From: a virus
Length of the DNA stretch: 24,830 nt
Virus record (IMG/VR): IMGVR_UViG_3300020438_003088
Coordinates: 1-24,830 of that record
Reading direction: 5' to 3' (one strand)
Shown: one piece after another, positions 21,757 to 24,830 of the stretch
Position numbering within the stretch: position 1 is the stretch's first letter
Layout of the letters: each line of letters opens with the position of its first letter
Translations under genes and position numbers: made by a program
Notes under the pieces: model-generated
Told to the model about the DNA's origin: nothing
The model's database searches: none
The model's input: only the letters and a program-made list of their open reading frames with translations

Positions 21757-23206
21757 AGAACAATATTCGCAGGCTAAGAATTATTCGTTTGATGTTCAGA
21801 AATTGTATTTAGAAATGTTTTTAGCAGATGCTGAATCTTTTGCTAGAGCAAGTAATATATTTTTACCACAACATTTTGAAAGAAAATTACAACCTGTTGC
21901 AAAGTTTATTAAAGACTATGTTGAAGAATACAAAGTGATGCCTGAAGTTGATCAGGTTAATGCTAGTCAAGATATTAAACTAAAAGGGGCAAAAGATCTA
22001 GACCCATCTCATTTCAACTGGTTGTTAGATGAGTTTGAAACATTTTCCAGACACAAGGCACTTGAAAGTGCAATACTATCATCTGCAGACTTATTAGAAA
22101 AAGGAGATTATGCTCCTGTAGAAGACATGGTCAAAGAAGCAGTGAATGTAGGACTAACACGTGATCTAGGTACAGACTACTTTGAAGATCCAAAAGGTAG
22201 ACTAGAACTTTTAAAAAGTTCAAATGGACAAGTCAGCACAGGGTGGACAAATCTCGATAAGAAACTGTTCGGTGGATTTAACCGAGGAGAACTAAACATT
22301 TTTGCAGGTGGATCAGGCGCAGGTAAAAGTTTATTCTTACAGAATCTTGCAGTTAATTGGGCACTCGCTGGCTTGAACACAGTTTACATATCTTTTGAAT
22401 TATCTGAAACACTTGCGGCAATGAGAATAGATGCAATGACAACTAACATTCCAACAAAGAATGTAATGAAGTCCATGGACGATGTTGAAATGAAAGTTAA
22501 GATGCTAAAGAAAAAATCTGGTAACTTACAATTAAAATACTTGCCAAGTGGTAGTACAATACTAGATATAAAAACTTATATCAAAGAATTAGAATTAAAA
22601 TCGAAAAAGAAAGTTGATTGTATACTAATTGATTATCTTGATCTAATGATGCCTAAGAGTAAAAGAATATCACCAGCAGACTTGTTTATTAAAGACAAGT
22701 ATGTGTCAGAAGAATTAAGAAATTTTGCAGTTGAATCACAAATGCTACTTGCAACAGCGTCACAATTGAACAGAGCAAGTGTTGAAGAAATAGAATTTGA
22801 TCATTCTCATATCTCAGGTGGCTTATCTAAAATACAGACAGCAGATAATGTAATAGGTATATTCACAAGTAGAGCCATGAGAGAACGTGGCAGATATCAA
22901 ATACAGTTCATGAAAACTAGATCTAGTTCTGGTGTAGGACAAAAAGTTGATTTAGAATTTGACATAGATACGTTAAGAATCAGAAGTTTAGATGAGGAAG
23001 AACAAAGCAGTTATGTTACAAAACAAACTGGACAAGTGTTTGATCAACTTAAACAAAAGTCCAAAGTAACACCTGCAACTCCAAAAGATGCTAGGACAGA
23101 TATAGATCCTAGACAAGGCCAAGACGCTGGCAAAGTAAAAGCAGAAGTTCAAGGTACAAAACTAAGACAACTGCTTAACGAACTCCATTCAGACGAAGAG
23201 CAATAA
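21743..23206 (+). CDS. 41: Replicative DNA helicase, gp41-like (DnaB family)
   Basis: A 487-residue DnaB/RecA-fold hexameric helicase. An N-terminal domain of about 160 residues (LEMFLADAESFARASNIFLPQHF) precedes STGWTNLDKKLFGGFNRGEL, Walker A GGSGAGKS (189-196), FELSETLAAMRIDAM, and Walker B VDCILIDYLDLM (291-302). QLNRASVEEIEF and DNVIGIFTSRAMRERG follow. The last 50 residues are polar and basic, a flexible tail. Length is close to T4 gp41 (475). Together with gp61 it forms the primosome; the start overlaps the primase gene by 14 bases. Confidence 0.95.
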   Translation: MADYKEQYSQAKNYSFDVQKLYLEMFLADAESFARASNIFLPQHFERKLQPVAKFIKDYVEEYKVMPEVDQVNASQDIKLKGAKDLDPSHFNWLLDEFETFSRHKALESAILSSADLLEKGDYAPVEDMVKEAVNVGLTRDLGTDYFEDPKGRLELLKSSNGQVSTGWTNLDKKLFGGFNRGELNIFAGGSGAGKSLFLQNLAVNWALAGLNTVYISFELSETLAAMRIDAMTTNIPTKNVMKSMDDVEMKVKMLKKKSGNLQLKYLPSGSTILDIKTYIKELELKSKKKVDCILIDYLDLMMPKSKRISPADLFIKDKYVSEELRNFAVESQMLLATASQLNRASVEEIEFDHSHISGGLSKIQTADNVIGIFTSRAMRERGRYQIQFMKTRSSSGVGQKVDLEFDIDTLRIRSLDEEEQSSYVTKQTGQVFDQLKQKSKVTPATPKDARTDIDPRQGQDAGKVKAEVQGTKLRQLLNELHSDEEQ

Positions 23207-23413
23207 GCCGTAGGCGTACCGCGTTTTTTTTAGTATACTAGTTGCGTAAATTTTTAGAAAGCGAAAGCGTCTTTTTGCGTAAAATGGTTTATGAATTTGA
23301 CGGTATGCGAGTGTTATAGCGGCAATAGAATACCTAGCAACATAGTTTAAATACATTCTGGCGCGGAGATTAACACAGACAATTCGCGCCATTTCCTAAC
23401 TTAAATATATAAA
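23207..23413 (+). other. Structured, GCG-rich intergenic region without a gene
   Basis: The largest gap in the window (207 bases). GCG or CGC occurs about ten times, against an AT-rich background. It holds a T8 tract just after gp41 (23224-23231 region) that may act as a weak terminator, a direct repeat TTGCGTAAA (23242-23250 and 23275-23283), a TATACT box (23234-23239) without a matching -35, and a strong hairpin near the radical SAM start. No tRNA fold is seen. The minus-strand frame that spans most of it lacks any recognisable protein character. Confidence 0.5.
23359..23391 (+). promoter_or_regulatory. GC-rich hairpin in the leader of the radical SAM gene
   Basis: TGGCGCG (23359-23365) pairs with CGCGCCA (23385-23391), extended inward by a G-T and an A-T pair to nine pairs, with a 15-base loop. 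The stem is six G-C pairs long, exceptional for this AT-rich DNA. It ends 22 bases before ATG 23414 and is not followed by a T-run. It could be an RNA processing site, a protein-binding site or a leader structure controlling the radical SAM gene. Confidence 0.5.
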
Positions 23414-24388
23414 ATGAGTAACAATTATAACGAACAGCCTCCAAAAATTACACGCATACAATGGTTATTTGCAAACGTCTGTAACTATGATTGTTCTTAT
23501 TGTCCAAAAATTTTACACTCTAGTCGAGTGAAGTTTCCTGATGAGAAGATACTAACTGATGCTATACAGTACACAGTTTCATCTTTGAGAATGCTTGATA
23601 GAGAACCTGCGTTTGAATTTGTAGGCGGAGAACCCACACTCAATCCTGGATTGTTGGCCATGTGTCAACGAATGGGCAATCAACAACTCAAAAACAAATT
23701 GACCACTAACGGATCTGCAGATATAAAATGGTATGAAGAACACTATCATTATTTTTCTACAATTGAAATCAGTTATCATATCGGGTGGGCAGACCAACAG
23801 CACATCGAAGAATTAGTTGACTTCTTGGTGGCCCAGGAAGACTACGACGGCAATAAAAAAGTACAAGTGAGAATAATGATTCATTGTACCAACGAAGATG
23901 ATAAATGGGCAAATGCTATCAGTGTGTATCAACAATTCAAAGCAAAAGGGTATCCTGTGGAACTTAAACTTTTGTATTCAAACTTTACTAAAGGATTTCA
24001 ATATCTTCCTTATAAAACATATCAACTGGATTATTATTTCAAAGAGCGAGGAGAAGAATGGGATCCGGAACAGACAATGTACTTGGGAAATTTAAAATAC
24101 GACGGAGTTTCGAGAGCCAGACACGACATAACAAAAGAAGATGTAGACAAAATAAACAAAGACAAACCAATAAAACAAAACTGGAACTTCCAGGGTTATA
24201 GATGTAACGCAGGCAAAGATCAGTTCGTGATTGATCAAAAAGGCAAAGTTTGGAGAGGTTGGTGTGGAGAAGACAAAAGTTTAGGAAATGTTTTATACAG
24301 GAATGTTTCTTGGCAGAACGATGCGTGGAAATGCACAAAACCTGTGTGCCGGAATGGCTTTGACCAACTGGCGACCAAGTTTAAATAG
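23414..24388 (+). CDS. Radical SAM enzyme with SPASM-like C-terminal domain
   Basis: A 324-residue protein. The [4Fe-4S]/SAM motif is Cys23-x3-Cys27-x2-Cys30 (VCNYDCSYCPK). FVGGEPTLNPG at 69-79 gives the GGEP motif, and LTTNG follows near 96. Four late cysteines, Cys264 (YRCNAGKDQF), Cys284 (RGWCGED), Cys307 and Cys312 (WKCTKPVCRNG) fit an auxiliary iron-sulfur site of the SPASM/twitch type, with a SLGNVLY segment between them. Such enzymes modify peptides, proteins or sugars. It is not a QueE-type protein, which is shorter and lacks the late cysteines. No clear ribosome site precedes ATG 23414. Confidence 0.85.
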   Translation: MSNNYNEQPPKITRIQWLFANVCNYDCSYCPKILHSSRVKFPDEKILTDAIQYTVSSLRMLDREPAFEFVGGEPTLNPGLLAMCQRMGNQQLKNKLTTNGSADIKWYEEHYHYFSTIEISYHIGWADQQHIEELVDFLVAQEDYDGNKKVQVRIMIHCTNEDDKWANAISVYQQFKAKGYPVELKLLYSNFTKGFQYLPYKTYQLDYYFKERGEEWDPEQTMYLGNLKYDGVSRARHDITKEDVDKINKDKPIKQNWNFQGYRCNAGKDQFVIDQKGKVWRGWCGEDKSLGNVLYRNVSWQNDAWKCTKPVCRNGFDQLATKFK

Positions 24389-24417
24389 TTGACACTAACC
24401 AAACAATAAATTATAAT
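24389..24417 (+). promoter_or_regulatory. Perfect consensus sigma70 promoter
   Basis: TTGACA (24389-24394) and TATAAT (24412-24417) with the ideal 17-base gap: 12 of 12 consensus bases. It begins on the base after the radical SAM stop codon (24386-24388). Expected +1 falls about six or seven bases after the -10, at or near the A of ATG 24424. It should be a very strong host-polymerase promoter and make a leaderless or nearly leaderless message. Confidence 0.8.
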
Positions 24418-24423
24418 GAAGAC

Positions 24424-24830
24424 ATGGCAAAAGAAACAGTAACAGAAGTAATTCACTTAACAGACAATTTATTTTCATTCAAGACTACCAGAGATCCTGG
24501 ATTTAGGTTTGAAGCAGGACAGTTCACAATGATTGGCCTTGACGGGACACCTAAACGTGCATACTCCATGGTGAGTGGACCTTACGATGAATACTTGGAG
24601 TTTTTATCTATTGTAGTCGAAGACGGACCATTGACATCAGAACTGGTCAAAATTAAAGTTGGCGATACAGTCAACGTTGGAAAAAAAGCAGTAGGTACAT
24701 TGATAACCGATTCATTAACAAAGGGAAAAAATCTTTGGTTGATTGGAACAGGAACCGGTATTGCGCCTTTTGTTAGCATCTGCCGTGATCCAAAAACATA
24801 TGTTAAGTTTGAAAACGTGATTGTGTGTCA
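24424..24830 (+). CDS. Ferredoxin/flavodoxin-NADP+ reductase, N-terminal part (cut by window end)
   Basis: An open frame from ATG 24424 to the window end, 135 codons. It begins MAKETVTEVIHLTDNLFSF, like bacterial Fpr. The FAD-binding marks are FRFEAGQFTMIGL and RAYSMVSGPYDEYLEF (R-x-Y-S), then GPLTSELVKIKVGD, and the NADP-binding start is LWLIGTGTGIAPFVSICRD. These agree with bacterial-type Fpr, which passes electrons between NADPH and ferredoxin or flavodoxin. The domain order is intact as far as seen; the C-terminal half lies outside the window. The promoter upstream is perfect, with no room for a ribosome site. Fpr-flavodoxin is a known reductant of radical SAM enzymes, so the neighbour is suggestive. 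Confidence 0.9.
   Translation, partial: MAKETVTEVIHLTDNLFSFKTTRDPGFRFEAGQFTMIGLDGTPKRAYSMVSGPYDEYLEFLSIVVEDGPLTSELVKIKVGDTVNVGKKAVGTLITDSLTKGKNLWLIGTGTGIAPFVSICRDPKTYVKFENVIVC

Noticed and set aside
23234-23239. TATACT as a promoter for the radical SAM gene
   Set aside because: No -35 is found at 15-19 bases upstream; the position there reads TAGGCG. TTAACA at 23370 also lacks a partner -10.
23189-23392. Minus-strand open frame of 67 residues across the gp41/radical SAM gap
   Set aside because: It spans the structured intergenic region, overlaps the gp41 end, has no ribosome site or recognisable motif, and its composition (many Arg, Tyr, Ala from GCG-rich DNA) looks like chance translation.
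23207-23413. tRNA gene in the intergenic region
   Set aside because: No acceptor stem with a GTTCGAA-like T loop and no cloverleaf could be drawn on either strand.
23414-24388. QueE (7-carboxy-7-deazaguanine synthase), known from phages
   Set aside because: The protein is longer, its cluster motif is the standard CxxxCxxC with a GGEP, and the four late cysteines point to a SPASM-like domain; no other queuosine genes are in view.

Overview
The window looks like part of the genome of a marine T4-like myovirus: AT-rich, densely packed, and carrying the T4 core replication and recombination set. Recognisable core genes are the end of gp32 (ssDNA-binding protein), UvsX, UvsW, gp61 primase and gp41 helicase, with a probable gp62-like clamp-loader subunit. 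Many of the small genes between them resemble, from memory, conserved unknowns of marine cyanophages and pelagiphages. No photosynthesis gene is seen, so the host cannot be fixed; a Pelagibacter-like or other marine bacterium is as plausible as a cyanobacterium. There are no tRNA genes, CRISPR arrays, insertion sequences or integration genes.

Layout. (1) 1-3111: gp32 end, a hairpin plus a sigma70-like promoter, then uvsX, an acidic 79-residue protein, a helical 155-residue protein and a HAD-type phosphatase. (2) 3108-13490: a glycan island of about 10 kb set into the replication region. It holds three GT-A-type glycosyltransferases, a GT61-like transferase, four paralogous capsule-type transferases, a sugar-nucleotide epimerase/dehydratase, an FkbM methyltransferase, a 2OG-Fe(II) oxygenase, a ParB-like protein and an MptE/GT42-like protein. 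Its transcription units alternate in strand (4.5 to 8.5 kb is a five-gene minus-strand operon). (3) 13459-13872, minus: an SprT-like metalloprotease. (4) 13946-19543, plus, behind a good sigma70-like promoter: a 446-residue unknown, UvsW, two unknowns, a gp62-like protein, a zinc-finger protein, a small protein with a TTG start, a miniature DnaE-like protein that keeps the catalytic aspartates, and a 52-residue basic protein. (5) 19536-19910, minus: a conserved unknown. (6) 19944-23206: a likely virion protein behind a T4-late-type promoter, then primase and helicase. (7) 23207-24830: a structured GCG-rich intergenic region, a radical SAM/SPASM-like enzyme, and a ferredoxin/flavodoxin-NADP reductase (cut by the window end) driven by a perfect consensus sigma70 promoter that leaves almost no leader.

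How it fits together. The core genes replicate and recombine phage DNA. The island probably builds and decorates a glycan, on the virion or on the host surface. The radical SAM enzyme and the reductase may form a redox pair, with the reductase supplying reducing equivalents through host flavodoxin or ferredoxin. The most unusual items are the miniature DnaE-like protein, the four-paralog glycosyltransferase expansion, the radical SAM plus reductase pair, and the compact promoter arrangements. All identifications come from reading the sequence and from remembered family motifs; no search was run.
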